Source: Cryobacterium cheniae
GTDB taxonomy: Bacteria; Actinomycetota; Actinomycetes; Actinomycetales; Microbacteriaceae
Direction of reading: 5' to 3'
Assembly (NCBI RefSeq): GCF_004403395.1
Contig: NZ_SOGN01000047.1
Span: forward strand, 1 to 64,000
DNA: 64,000 bases
Position 1 is the stretch's first letter; every line of letters starts with the position of its first letter. Under the pieces are notes generated by a model. The model worked only from the letters and a program-made list of their open reading frames with translations, did no database searches and was not told where the DNA came from. Below, in pieces: positions 49,214-59,743 of this stretch. A program made the position numbers and the translations under genes.

Positions 49214-49692
49214 GCGGAGCAGGCTCCCCCGAGATTGAGATCGACGGAACCGGGCTGGACATCGTGATCGTCGCCGGACGGTGGCATGACGTGATCACCG
49301 ACGGGCTGATCGCCGGTGCGACCAGGGTGCTCGAGGCATCCGGTGCCCGCTACTCGCTGGTGCGGGTGCCGGGCAGCTTCGAGCTGCCGGTGGCGTGCAA
49401 GGTGGCCCTCGACAACGGCGCCGACGCGGTGGTCGCGCTCGGCGTGATCATCCGTGGCGGCACCCCGCACTTCGAGTACGTGTCGGCGGCGGCGACGGAT
49501 GGCCTCACCCGGGTGGCGCTGGACACCGGCAAGCCGGTGGGTTTCGGTGTGCTCACCCTCGACGACGAGCAGCAGGGCCTGGACCGGGCCGGCCTGCCCG
49601 GTTCGAAGGAGGACAAGGGCGAGGAGGCGGCCGCGGCGGCCATCGCGACCGCCCAGCTGCTGCAGAAGCTGCGCGCGTACACCTTCGACTGA
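49210..49692 (+). CDS. ribH: 6,7-dimethyl-8-ribityllumazine synthase
   Basis: This 160-residue enzyme condenses the two precursors. IVAGRWHDVITDGL, VRVPGSFELPVACK, GVIIRGGTPHFEYVS with the catalytic His, and FGVLTLDDEQQ are family motifs. It is the last gene of the riboflavin operon, whose order is ribD-ribE-ribBA-ribH. Confidence 0.95.
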   Translation: MSGAGSPEIEIDGTGLDIVIVAGRWHDVITDGLIAGATRVLEASGARYSLVRVPGSFELPVACKVALDNGADAVVALGVIIRGGTPHFEYVSAAATDGLTRVALDTGKPVGFGVLTLDDEQQGLDRAGLPGSKEDKGEEAAAAAIATAQLLQKLRAYTFD

Positions 49693-49745
49693 TCCCGCGC
49701 GGACTCCGGCCGTAGGGTGCACGGGCGGCTGCCACAAACGGCCGC

Positions 49746-49802
49746 CGAGTTGCGGACAAAACACCTTCCCGCGCCGAAGGAGGGTGTTTTCTCCGCAACT
49801 CG
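49746..49802. repeat. Palindromic repeat, family B, copy 2
   Basis: CGAGTTGCGGA (49746-49756) pairs with TCCGCAACTCG (49792-49802), then AAAACACC pairs with GGTGTTTT. The outer arm is identical to the copy at 19107-19164. It lies between convergent ribH and an ABC permease and is followed by GGCGAGC repeats at 49818-49862. Confidence 0.85.
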
Positions 49803-49885
49803 AGCCCCGGCGCTGGCGGCGAGCGGCGAGCGGGCGAGCGGCGAGCGGGCGAGCGGCGAGCAAGCGAGTGAGTGAGGAACGGGGG

Positions 49886-50710
49886 CTAGTCGAGGAACAG
49901 GGTGCGCAGGCGCCGGGTGGTGAAGACCAGGCCGAGCAGGATCATCACCAGGTAGTAGAGCACGTGCCAGAGCATCCCGGCGTCGACCTGGCCGGTGGTC
50001 AGGCCGCGCACGAGCTCGACCCCGTGCCAGAGCGGGAGCGCCTGGATCAGGTACTGGATCGGCTGCGGGTACACGCTCAGCGGGTAGAACGTGGCCGAGA
50101 ACAGGAACATCGGCAGCAGCAGGAAGTTGATCCAGTCCATCTGCTGGAACGTCTTCATGAAGCTCGTAACGGCCATCCCCACGCTCGCGAAGCCGAACGC
50201 GATCAGCAGCACGGCCGGCAGTGCCAGCAGCGCCCACCAGGACAGGTTGAGCCCGAGTGCCTGCATCACGACCAGGAAGCCGGTGGCGTACAGCGCCCCG
50301 CGGAGCAGTGCCAGGGAGATTTCGCCGAGCGCGACATCCAGGGGGCCGAGCGAGGTGGCCAGCATGCCCTCGTAGAGCTTGGCGAATTGCATCTTGAAGA
50401 ACACGTTCCAGGTGGAGTCGTAGATGGCCCCGTTCATGGCGGCGACCGCCAGCAGCGCCGGCGCGATGAACGCCGCGTACGGCACCTCCTGACCTGACTC
50501 GGTCGTGATGGTGCCGACCAGGGCGCCCAGGCCGAGGCCCATCGAGAGCAGGTAGAAGATCGGCTCGAAGAATCCGCTGACCACGACGAGCCAGTTGGTG
50601 CTCCTCGTCGCCTGCCAGCCCCGGAGCATGACGCTGCGGGCGTTTCCGGCGTAGAGCGCGCCGAGCGGGCGGGATGCCGCGGCATCCGTTCTGAGGTCGG
50701 TCCCGGTCAT
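49886..50710 (-). CDS. ABC-2 type transporter permease
   Basis: This is a 274-residue, six-helix ABC-2 (DrrB/NodJ-like) permease. SGFFEPIFYLLSMGLGLGALVG, the AAMNGAIYDSTWNVFFKM region and a late FLFSATFYPLSVYPQPIQYL loop are typical. It overlaps the second permease gene by four bases. The two permeases and the ATPase form one exporter operon; the substrate is unknown, with lipid, polysaccharide or drug all possible. Confidence 0.87.
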   Translation of the reverse strand: MTGTDLRTDAAASRPLGALYAGNARSVMLRGWQATRSTNWLVVVSGFFEPIFYLLSMGLGLGALVGTITTESGQEVPYAAFIAPALLAVAAMNGAIYDSTWNVFFKMQFAKLYEGMLATSLGPLDVALGEISLALLRGALYATGFLVVMQALGLNLSWWALLALPAVLLIAFGFASVGMAVTSFMKTFQQMDWINFLLLPMFLFSATFYPLSVYPQPIQYLIQALPLWHGVELVRGLTTGQVDAGMLWHVLYYLVMILLGLVFTTRRLRTLFLD

Positions 50711-51597
50711 TTGTTCAGCCGCCTTGCCGTGATCCGCCGGGCCCAGACCCAGCCGAGGGCGAGCAGTACCGCCAGATAAAGCACGTGCAGCGCGCTCAGC
50801 CAGAGCGGTTCGCTCAGGCCGTAGGTGAACACCCGGGCAAGCTCGGTGCCGTGCCAGAGCGGGGAGATCCAGCCGATCCACTGCAGCCAGACCGGCAGCA
50901 GGTCGAGCGGGAAGAAGGTGCCGGAGAACAGGGTCATCGGCAGGATGACGAAGCGCATCACCATGGCCAGCTGGCCGGTGTCCTCGGTGAGGGTGGCCGT
51001 GTACGCCATCAACACGGCGCCGAAGCCGAGGCCGGTGAGCAGCGCCACGAAGACGGCCAGGAACCCGGTCGGCGAGGGAACCGCGCCGAACAGCAGCATG
51101 AAACCGTAGAAGATGCCGCAGGTCAGGACCATGCGGACGGCCACCGAAATGACGATCCCGTTGATGATCTGGCCCGGCTGGATCGGGGACGCGTTCATGC
51201 CGTAGAACACCGGGTTCCACTTGAAGCCGAGCATGATCGGGTAGGTGAACTCCTCGCTCGCCACGGCGATCGCGGCGCTGCCGAGCAGGGCGGGCGCGAC
51301 GAACGCGAGGTAGCTGACCCCACCCACGGCATCCGCCCCCAGGTTGGCGTCGACGAGGGTGGCCAGCCCGACCCCCAGCGCGTAGAGGTAGATGATCGGA
51401 TTGCCGATGGCGGTCACGGTCACCGTCTGGGCGTAGGAGCGCATCACCCGGAAACGATGCTCGGCCACGTACCAGGAGCCCCAACGCCGGGTGCGCCGGG
51501 TGGCACGGATGGCCCGGTCGCCGGGCGAACCGGGCGGCGGGGCCGTCCCGATGCGGAGCGGTCCGCGCTGATCGGTGCCGGTCGGATCGGTGCTCAT
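50707..51597 (-). CDS. ABC-2 type transporter permease
   Basis: This 296-residue paralogue of the downstream permease has six helices and FSGTFFPLDLLPVWLQWIGW as the matching conserved loop. An N-terminal 45-residue hydrophilic stretch (STDPTGTDQRGPLRIG) has no counterpart in the other permease. ATG 51597 overlaps the ATPase stop by four bases. Two different permeases imply a heterodimeric channel. Confidence 0.87.
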   Translation of the reverse strand: MSTDPTGTDQRGPLRIGTAPPPGSPGDRAIRATRRTRRWGSWYVAEHRFRVMRSYAQTVTVTAIGNPIIYLYALGVGLATLVDANLGADAVGGVSYLAFVAPALLGSAAIAVASEEFTYPIMLGFKWNPVFYGMNASPIQPGQIINGIVISVAVRMVLTCGIFYGFMLLFGAVPSPTGFLAVFVALLTGLGFGAVLMAYTATLTEDTGQLAMVMRFVILPMTLFSGTFFPLDLLPVWLQWIGWISPLWHGTELARVFTYGLSEPLWLSALHVLYLAVLLALGWVWARRITARRLNK

Positions 51598-52520
51598 TCG
51601 ATCAGGGTCCGTCCGGTCAGCCGCAGGAACACGTCCTCCAGGCTGGAGCGCCGCACCAGGCTGGTGATCGGGGTGAGGCCGGCGTCCACGATGCGCACCA
51701 GCTCGGACTCGCCGTTCTCGCTGTAGATCAGGATGCGGTCGGGCAGCACCTCGATCCGGTCGCCCATGCCCTTGAGGCGCCCGGCCACGTCGGCGTTGAG
51801 TTCGGAGCCGAACCGCACCTCGAGCACCTCTCGGGAGGAGTAGGTGCGGATCAGCTCTGCCGGGGCACCCTCGGCCATGATCACGCCCTTGTCGATCACG
51901 ACCAGGCGGTCGCAGAGCTGCTCGGCCTCGTCCATGTAGTGGGTGGTGAGCAGCAGGGTCGTGCCCTGCTCCTTGAGCCGGAACAGGCGGTCCCAGAGGA
52001 TGTGCCGGGCCTGCGGGTCGAGGCCCGTGGTCGGTTCGTCGAGCAGCAGGATGCTCGGGTCGTTGATCAGGGCCCGCGCGATCGTGAGGCGCCGCTTCAT
52101 GCCCCCGGAGAGCGCGTCCACCTTCGATTTCGCCTTGTCCTCCAGCTGCGCGAATGCCAGCAGCTCGTCGGCGCGGCGGGCCACCTGTGCCCGCGGCAGG
52201 CCGAAGTAGCGGCCGTAGACGAGCAGGTTCTCACGCACCCGCAACTCGGTGTCGAGGTTGTCGGCCTGCGGCACCACGCCGAGCCTCGAGCGGATCTCCG
52301 GGCCGTACCGGTTGGGGTCCAGGCCCAGGATGCGGAGGTCTCCGCCGGTGCGGGTGGAGACGCCGCCCACCATGCGCATGGTGGTCGACTTGCCGGCCCC
52401 GTTCGGGCCGAGCAGGCCGAACGATTCGCCGGGTGCCACCTCGAAGGAGATGCCGTCGACGGCGGCGAAATCTTTGTACTTCTTGACGAGGTTCTGGGCA
52501 ACGATGACTGGCTCCGGCAC
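51594..52520 (-). CDS. ABC-2 exporter ATP-binding protein (DrrA/NodI-like)
   Basis: This 308-residue single NBD has GLLGPNGAGKSTTMRM (Walker A), DALSGGMKRRLTIARAL (signature), ILLLDEPTTGLDP (Walker B) and TTHYMDEAEQLCDR (H-loop). The C-terminal 80 residues form the usual DrrA-type regulatory extension. The GTG start at 52520 has GAGGAAC upstream. It is divergent from the fused ABC exporter. Confidence 0.92.
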   Translation of the reverse strand: MPEPVIVAQNLVKKYKDFAAVDGISFEVAPGESFGLLGPNGAGKSTTMRMVGGVSTRTGGDLRILGLDPNRYGPEIRSRLGVVPQADNLDTELRVRENLLVYGRYFGLPRAQVARRADELLAFAQLEDKAKSKVDALSGGMKRRLTIARALINDPSILLLDEPTTGLDPQARHILWDRLFRLKEQGTTLLLTTHYMDEAEQLCDRLVVIDKGVIMAEGAPAELIRTYSSREVLEVRFGSELNADVAGRLKGMGDRIEVLPDRILIYSENGESELVRIVDAGLTPITSLVRRSSLEDVFLRLTGRTLIE

Positions 52521-52566
52521 AGTTCCTCACTGTAGACCGCCGGGCCGACATGCAGCGGGATGCGGT

Positions 52567-52572
52567 TAAGCT
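52567..52572 (+). promoter_or_regulatory. Predicted -10 box of the fused ABC exporter gene
   Basis: TAAGCT, 6 bases, then GTG 52579. Confidence 0.5.
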
Positions 52573-52578
52573 CATTCA

Positions 52579-54801
52579 GTGAGTACCCCCAGCAATCGCC
52601 GTTCCGCCGCCCGCCCAGCCGCCAGCCCGGCCACCCGACCGGCCGGTCGCGGACGCCTCGGCCGGATGGGGCGGCGTGGCGCGGATGCCGGCGGGCCCCG
52701 CGCGACGTTCAGCCAGCTGGTCCCGTATCTGCTCGAGCATAAGAAGGTGCTCGGCTTCGTGGTCGTGCTCAGCGTGCTCGGCGCCGCCGCCAGCCTCGCC
52801 CAGCCGCTCCTGGTCAGCCAGGTCATCACCATCGTGCAGGAGGGCGACGCGCTCGGCGGCCTGGTCTGGGCGCTGGTCGCGCTCGTCGTCGTCTCCGCCC
52901 TGATCAGCGGTTACCAGCACTACCTGCTGCAGCGCACCGGTGAGGGCGTCGTGCTCTCCAGCCGCCGCAAACTGATCGGGCGGATGCTGCGCCTCCCGAT
53001 CAGCGAATTCGACACCCGCCGCACGGGTGACCTGGTCTCCCGGGTGGGGTCGGACACCACGCTGCTGCGGGCCGTGCTCACCCAGGGACTCGTCGAAGCG
53101 ATCGGCGGGTCACTCACGTTCGTCGGCGCGCTGATCGCCATGCTCGTGATCGACCCGGTGCTGCTCGGGCTGACCGTGCTGGTGATCGCCGTGTCGGTGG
53201 TCACCGTCACACTGCTGTCGCAGCGCATCCGTACGGCCAGCCTCGCCGCGCAGGCCAAGGTCGGCGACCTCGCCGCCAGTGTCGAGCGCGCCATCAGCGC
53301 GGTGCGCACCGTGCGCGCCTCGAACGCCACCGACCGGGAGATCGCCGCCGTCGAAGAGGACGCCAAAGGTGCCTGGCGGATGGGCATCCAGGTCGCGAAG
53401 ATCTCCGCCCTCGTCGTGCCGATCGCCGGCATCGCCATGCAGGTGTCGTTCCTGGTGGTGCTGGGCGTGGGCGGTTTCCGCGTGGCCAGCGGCACCATCA
53501 CGATCGCGGACCTGATCGCGTTCATCCTGTTCCTGTTCCTGATGATCGTGCCGCTCGGCCAGGCGTTCGGCGCGATCACCTCGGTGAACGCGGCGCTCGG
53601 CGCCCTCGGACGCATCCAGGAGATCATCGATCTGCCCAGCGAGGACCAGTTCGACCGCGACATCGCGCCCCTGGCCATCACGGTCGGCGCCGCCAACGAG
53701 TCGGTGCGGCCGGACGCCCCGGCCATCTCCTTCGAGAACGTGCAGTTCGGCTATCTGGTCGCCCCGGCGGCGACGGATGCCGCGGCTGCGGAGTCGGGTG
53801 AGGGTGCGGTTGAGTCTGGGGCCGCCGTCGGCCGTTCCGCTCACACGGCATCCGACGCCGAGCTCGTCGCCGCCGAGAACGCGATGATCGAGTCCGCCGT
53901 CGACGTTCCGTTCGTGCTCGAGACGGCCATCGTGGTGCCGGCCGTGCTGGAAGCCGTGCTGGCCGAACCGGACCTCGCCGCGGCCGATCTCGCGGCAGCG
54001 GAGCGCGCCGCTTCCGACCGGGCCGCATCGGACGCCGCAACGAGGGAGGCCGCACAGGCCGCCGCCGATGCGGCCGACCGCGCCACCGAGCGCAGCGACG
54101 CCGACGCCGCCGGTGAGCCCCGCCCGGTGCTCCGCGGTGTTTCGTTCAGCGCCCCGCGCGGCAAGCGCACCGCCCTGGTCGGCCCGTCCGGCGCCGGTAA
54201 GAGCACCATCCTCGCCCTGATCGAGCGTTTCTACGACCCGACCGACGGCGTTGTGCGGATGGGGGGCCTGGACATCCGCACCCTCGACCGCACGGCCCTG
54301 CGCTCGCAGATCGGCTACGTCGAACAGGACGCCCCCGTGCTGGCCGGTTCGCTGCGGGACAACCTGACCCTGTCCACGCCCGACGCCACCGACGAGGAGT
54401 GCATCGCCGTGCTGCACGCCGTGAACCTCTCCGAGGTGCTCGAGCGCGACCCGGCCGGGCTGGGTGCGGCCGTCGGCGAGTCCGGCGTGATGCTCTCCGG
54501 CGGCGAACGCCAGCGGCTGGCGATCGCGCGGGCCCTGCTGGCGGCGCCGCCGATCCTGCTGCTGGACGAGTCCACGTCCAGCCTCGACGGCGTCAACGAG
54601 CAGAAGATGCGCACCGCGATCGACGCGGTCGCCGTGGACCGCACCCTGATCGTGATCGCGCACCGCCTGTCGACCGTGGTCGACTCCGACCAGATCGTGG
54701 TGCTCGATCACGGCCAGGTCGTCGGTACCGGCACCCACTCCGAGCTGGTCGCCTCGACGCCGCTCTACCGCGAGCTCGCCAAGCACCAGCTGCTCGTCTA
54801 G
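52579..54801 (+). CDS. Fused ABC exporter (MsbA/LmrA-like) with a large insert in the NBD
   Basis: This 740-residue half-transporter has an Arg/Ala/Pro-rich N-terminus, six membrane helices (about residues 60-330) and an NBD. GPSGAGKSTIL, LSGGERQRLAIARALL, ILLLDESTSSLDG and VIAHRLSTV are intact. Between the A-loop strand (ISFENVQFGYL) and VLRGVSF, where homologues have a few residues, about 118 residues (395-512) rich in Ala, Glu and Asp are inserted. The substrate is unknown; family members export lipids or drugs. Confidence 0.9.
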   Translation: MSTPSNRRSAARPAASPATRPAGRGRLGRMGRRGADAGGPRATFSQLVPYLLEHKKVLGFVVVLSVLGAAASLAQPLLVSQVITIVQEGDALGGLVWALVALVVVSALISGYQHYLLQRTGEGVVLSSRRKLIGRMLRLPISEFDTRRTGDLVSRVGSDTTLLRAVLTQGLVEAIGGSLTFVGALIAMLVIDPVLLGLTVLVIAVSVVTVTLLSQRIRTASLAAQAKVGDLAASVERAISAVRTVRASNATDREIAAVEEDAKGAWRMGIQVAKISALVVPIAGIAMQVSFLVVLGVGGFRVASGTITIADLIAFILFLFLMIVPLGQAFGAITSVNAALGALGRIQEIIDLPSEDQFDRDIAPLAITVGAANESVRPDAPAISFENVQFGYLVAPAATDAAAAESGEGAVESGAAVGRSAHTASDAELVAAENAMIESAVDVPFVLETAIVVPAVLEAVLAEPDLAAADLAAAERAASDRAASDAATREAAQAAADAADRATERSDADAAGEPRPVLRGVSFSAPRGKRTALVGPSGAGKSTILALIERFYDPTDGVVRMGGLDIRTLDRTALRSQIGYVEQDAPVLAGSLRDNLTLSTPDATDEECIAVLHAVNLSEVLERDPAGLGAAVGESGVMLSGGERQRLAIARALLAAPPILLLDESTSSLDGVNEQKMRTAIDAVAVDRTLIVIAHRLSTVVDSDQIVVLDHGQVVGTGTHSELVASTPLYRELAKHQLLV

Positions 54802-54840
54802 CCCCGGGGGTCGCCCGCCCCCCCACCGCCCGCGTGTCAC

Positions 54841-54904
54841 CGCGGCGAGAGCGCACAAAATGCCCCCAGGGGTGTGCCGTGGGTGAATTTTGTGCGCTTT
54901 CGCG
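54841..54904. repeat. Palindrome, family C (terminator-like)
   Basis: AGCGCACAAAAT (54850-54861) pairs with ATTTTGTGCGCT (54887-54898), flanked by CGCGG on both sides. The loop contains CCCC/GGGG pairing. It lies between the convergent exporter gene and pckG; the A/T-rich stem ends suit bidirectional termination. Confidence 0.75.
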
Positions 54905-54930
54905 GAACGGATGCCCGGGAAGCGGCAGCG

Positions 54931-56784
54931 CTAGGCGTGTCGGAGGTTGTAGCGCACGCTCGCGAGCTCGGCGTGCAGTGCCGGCGGCACCCGGTCACCG
55001 AACTTGGCGAAGTACTCCTCGGTGAGGTCGCACTCGGCCAACCAGGAGGCCGGGTCGATCGCGAAGAGCTGCTCGACATCCGTCTCGGCCAGATGCAGAC
55101 CCTTGAGGTCGAGGCCGCCCTCCACCGGGAGGTGTCCGATCGGGGTGTCCTGGGCATCCGCGAAGCCCTCGATGCGGCGCACGATCCACTCGATCACCCG
55201 CGAGTTCTCGCCGAAACCGGGCCACAGGAAGCTGCCGTCGGCACCCTTGCGGAACCAGTTCACCTGGAAGATCTCCGGCGCCTTGCTGCCGAGGCCCTTG
55301 CCGACCTTGAGCCAGTGCGCCCAGTAGTCGGCCATGTTGTAGCCGCAGAAAGGCAGCATCGCGAACGGGTCGCGGCGCAGTTCGCCGACGGTTCCCTCGG
55401 CGGCCGCGGTCTTCTCCGAGCTGATGGTCGCGCCCATGAACACACCGTGCTTCCAGCTGCGGGCCTGCGCCACGAGCGGCACGTTCGTCGCGCGGCGCCC
55501 GCCGAAGAGGATGGCGTCGATCGGCACGCCGCCGAAGGCCTCCCAGTTGTCGGCGATCGACGGGCACTGCGCGGCAGCGACCGTGAAGCGGGAGTTGGGG
55601 TGCGCCGCCGGGCGGCCGGAGGCCGGCGTCCAGTCGTTACCCTCCCAGTCGATCAGGTGGCTGGGGGCGGTCTCGGTCAGACCCTCCCACCACACGTCGC
55701 CGTCGTCGCGCAGCGCGACGTTCGTGAAGATGGTGTTGCCCCAGACGGTGGCCACGGCGGTCGGGTTGGTGACCTCGCCGGTTCCGGGGGCGACGCCGAA
55801 GAAGCCGGCCTCCGGGTTGATCGCGTACAGCCGGCCGTCGGGGCCGGGGCGCAGCCAGGCGATGTCGTCGCCGATGGTCTCGACCTTCCACCCGGGGATG
55901 GTCGGGCGCAGCATGGACAGGTTCGTCTTGCCGCAGGCGGACGGGAACGCCGCGGCCAGGTGCGACACTCCGCCCTCCGGGGAGGTGACCTTGATCAGCA
56001 GCATGTGCTCGGCGAGCCAGCCCTCGTCGCGGGCCATGACGGATGCGATCCGCAGCGCGAACGACTTCTTCGAGAGCAGCGCGTTGCCGCCGTAGCCCGA
56101 GCCGAACGACCACACCTCCCGGGTTTCCGGGAACTGCACGACGTACTTGGTGTCGTTGCACGGCCAGGACACGTCCTTGCGGCGGCGCCCCTCGGCGTCG
56201 ACGAGCGGGTAGCCCACGCTGTGCACGGTGTGCACCCATGGGGCTCCGGCCTCGATCATGTGCAGCACCTTCTGGCCCATGCGGGTCATGATGCCCATGT
56301 TCAGCACCACGTACGGCGAGTCGGTGATCTCCACGCCGAGCTGGGAGATGGGACCGCCGAGCGGTCCCATCGAGAAGGGCACGATGTACATCGTGCGGCC
56401 GCGCATGCTGCCGGCGAAGACGCCCTGCAGCTCGTCCCGCATCGCGTCCGGAGCGGCCCAGTTGTTGGTGGGGCCGGCATCGCCCTCGTCGACCGAGCAG
56501 ATGAAGGTGCGGTCCTCGACGCGCGCCACGTCCGACGGGCTCGTGCGGGCCAGGTAGCTGTTGGGGCGCCACTCCGGGTTCAGGTGGATGAGCTTGCCCT
56601 CGGCGACGAGCTGCTTCGCGAGCAGGTCGGCCTCGCGCAGCGATCCGTCGCACCAGACGATGGCGTCGGGCTGGGTCAGCCGGGCGATTTCGTCCACCCA
56701 GGCCTGAAGGTTGGGGTCGGTGGTGCCTGCAGCGTTGCGGGACTCGCCCCCGCCGGTCTCAACTCGGGAATTCGCGATGGTCAT
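54931..56784 (-). CDS. pckG: Phosphoenolpyruvate carboxykinase (GTP)
   Basis: This 617-residue GTP-dependent enzyme interconverts oxaloacetate and PEP for gluconeogenesis. [13 protein letters not shown] is the kinase-1a P-loop with the reactive Cys, [13 protein letters not shown] precedes it, and [18 protein letters not shown] and [16 protein letters not shown] are substrate-binding motifs. GAAAGG lies 7 bases before ATG 56784. It shares its upstream region with the RamB-like regulator. Confidence 0.95.
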   Translation of the reverse strand: MTIANSRVETGGGESRNAAGTTDPNLQAWVDEIARLTQPDAIVWCDGSLREADLLAKQLVAEGKLIHLNPEWRPNSYLARTSPSDVARVEDRTFICSVDEGDAGPTNNWAAPDAMRDELQGVFAGSMRGRTMYIVPFSMGPLGGPISQLGVEITDSPYVVLNMGIMTRMGQKVLHMIEAGAPWVHTVHSVGYPLVDAEGRRRKDVSWPCNDTKYVVQFPETREVWSFGSGYGGNALLSKKSFALRIASVMARDEGWLAEHMLLIKVTSPEGGVSHLAAAFPSACGKTNLSMLRPTIPGWKVETIGDDIAWLRPGPDGRLYAINPEAGFFGVAPGTGEVTNPTAVATVWGNTIFTNVALRDDGDVWWEGLTETAPSHLIDWEGNDWTPASGRPAAHPNSRFTVAAAQCPSIADNWEAFGGVPIDAILFGGRRATNVPLVAQARSWKHGVFMGATISSEKTAAAEGTVGELRRDPFAMLPFCGYNMADYWAHWLKVGKGLGSKAPEIFQVNWFRKGADGSFLWPGFGENSRVIEWIVRRIEGFADAQDTPIGHLPVEGGLDLKGLHLAETDVEQLFAIDPASWLAECDLTEEYFAKFGDRVPPALHAELASVRYNLRHA

Positions 56785-56927
56785 CTCCTGGCCTTTCGTG
56801 GTCAATCCGGCGTGAACCAGTGGTCTGCAGTCGTGGGGAGGCACAAAATTCGGCCTCTGACTCCAGAATGGAGCATGGATCGCGCCGCAGCGGGAGAGGC
56901 TCGTGTTAAGAACAGTGGATCTTTCGC

Positions 56928-56933
56928 TATCGT
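56928..56933 (+). promoter_or_regulatory. Predicted -10 box of the ramB-like gene
   Basis: TATCGT, 6 bases, then ATG 56940. GTTAAGAA (56905-56912) and GTTAAGGA (56932-56939) are direct repeats around it and could be an autoregulatory site. Confidence 0.45.
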
Positions 56934-56939
56934 TAAGGA

Positions 56940-58382
56940 ATGTCGACACGCGCCGCTGATCTGATCACCCTGGGACTCCGCATCCGTCATTTCCGGGCCG
57001 AACGCGGCTTCACGCTGGACCAGCTCGGCGAGCAGGTCGGAATGGCCGGCAGCCAGCTCTCCCTGATCGAGAACGGCCGTCGCTCACCCAAACTTTCGAC
57101 GCTGCAGGACATCGCCACCGCCGTCGACGTGGAGCTCACCGACCTGCTCAAAAACGAGGCGCCGAACACGCGCGCCGCGCTCGAGATCGAGCTGGAGCGC
57201 GCGCAGCGCAACCCCCTCTACGGTGCCCTCGGCCTGCCGCGGGTGAAGATGACCAAGGGCATGCCGACGGCGGCGCTGGAGTCCCTGCTCGGCCTGCACC
57301 GGGAGCTGGCCCGCCGCGCCAGCGAGGCCATCGCCACGCCGGAGGAGGCCCGACGGGCGAACACGGAACTGCGTGAACGGATGCGCGAACAGGACAATTT
57401 CATGCCCGACATCGAGCAGCTCGCCGAGGAGCGCGTGCGGGCATCCGGGCATGTGTCGGGCGCCCTCACGCACCGGGAGGTGAGCGTGATGGCCGAGCAG
57501 CTCGGCTTCAACCTGATCTACGTGAACGACCTTCCCGGCTCGACCCGCTCGGTCACCGACCTGGTCAACCACCGCATCTACCTGCCGCCGGCGTCCATCC
57601 CCGGCGGCCACGGACTGCGTTCGATGGCCCTGCAGGCCATGGGGCACCGACTGCTCGGACACGAGCGGCCGGCCAGCTACGCCGAGTTCCTCTGGCAGCG
57701 GCTGCAGATCAACTATTTCGCGGCCGCCTGCCTGATGCCGCAGGCGGCATCCGTCGCGTTCCTCTCCCACGCCAAGCGGGAGCGCGAGCTGTCGGTCGAG
57801 GACTTCCGCGACGCGTTCGGGGTGACCCATGAGGCCGCGGCGCTGCGGCTGACGAACCTGGCCACCTCACACCTAGACATGCCGCTGCACTTCCTGCGCG
57901 TCACCGGCGACGGCGCCCTGCAGAAGGGCTACGAGAACGACAACCTGCCCCTGCCCGCGGACGTGACCGGCTCGATCGAGGGCCAGTTCGTCTGCAAACA
58001 GTGGAGCGCCCGCAGCGCCTTCACCCACACCAACCGCACCACCGAGTTCTACCAGTACACCGACACCCCGGCCGGCACGTTCTGGTGTGCCACCCAGACC
58101 GGGGCGACGGATGCCGGCGAGTTCTCGATCAGCGTCGGCGTGCCCTTCGTGCAGGCCAGGTGGTTCCGCGGCCGGGAGACCACGCAACGGGCGGTGTCCC
58201 GCTGCCCGGACGAGTCCTGCTGCCGCCGCCCGGCGTCGGAGGTCTCCTCCCGCTGGGCCGGCAAGGCCTGGCCGAGCGCCCGTCTGCACGCGCACGTGCT
58301 GTCGCCGCTGCCCAGCGGCACCTTCCCCGGCGTCGACGACACCGAGGTCTACGAGTTCCTCGAGGCGCACGCCGCCAAGTAG
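56940..58382 (+). CDS. ramB: XRE-family regulator of the RamB/ScfR type
   Basis: This 480-residue protein has an N-terminal HTH (residues 9-65: [20 protein letters not shown]), a central IrrE/DUF955-like domain and a C-terminal DUF2083-type domain with a Cys-rich [12 protein letters not shown]. In the DUF955 region the HExxH site is degenerate (AMGHRLLGH, no Glu), so peptidase activity is unlikely. In Corynebacterium and Mycobacterium RamB controls acetate and glyoxylate genes. Divergence from pckG suggests control of gluconeogenic carbon flow here, which is inference. Confidence 0.85.
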   Translation: MSTRAADLITLGLRIRHFRAERGFTLDQLGEQVGMAGSQLSLIENGRRSPKLSTLQDIATAVDVELTDLLKNEAPNTRAALEIELERAQRNPLYGALGLPRVKMTKGMPTAALESLLGLHRELARRASEAIATPEEARRANTELRERMREQDNFMPDIEQLAEERVRASGHVSGALTHREVSVMAEQLGFNLIYVNDLPGSTRSVTDLVNHRIYLPPASIPGGHGLRSMALQAMGHRLLGHERPASYAEFLWQRLQINYFAAACLMPQAASVAFLSHAKRERELSVEDFRDAFGVTHEAAALRLTNLATSHLDMPLHFLRVTGDGALQKGYENDNLPLPADVTGSIEGQFVCKQWSARSAFTHTNRTTEFYQYTDTPAGTFWCATQTGATDAGEFSISVGVPFVQARWFRGRETTQRAVSRCPDESCCRRPASEVSSRWAGKAWPSARLHAHVLSPLPSGTFPGVDDTEVYEFLEAHAAK

Positions 58383-58389
58383 CTCGCCC

Positions 58390-58500
58390 CGTCGCTCATC
58401 GGCGACGCTCGCCGTCCTGCTGGCCCTGGCGATGTTCGTGCCCGTCGTCGACACTGCGTTGATGAATGTGTCCATCTCCGCGGTGGTGGCCGCCGTCAGG
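58390..58500 (+). pseudogene. Remnant of an MFS transporter N-terminus
   Basis: In the +1 frame, about 35 codons read SATLAVLLALAMFVPVVDTA then LMNVSISAVVAAV, the first transmembrane helix of DHA2-type MFS drug transporters. Homology stops abruptly at about 58500 in GC-rich sequence. No remaining MFS domain is nearby, so this appears to be a deletion remnant. Confidence 0.55.
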
Positions 58501-58512
58501 GGCGGGCCGCCG

Positions 58513-58540
58513 GGCGGGTCAGGGGCGGGCCTTCGGCGGG

Positions 58541-58552
<12 letters not shown>
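58513..58552. repeat. Direct repeat duplicating the fbpC stop region
   Basis: GGCGGGTCAGGGGCGGGC occurs at about 58513 and about 58535, 22 bases apart. The second copy contains the stop codon of the iron transporter ATPase, and the first is non-coding. Confidence 0.75.
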
Positions 58553-59739
<1,187 letters not shown>

Positions 59740-59743
<4 letters not shown>

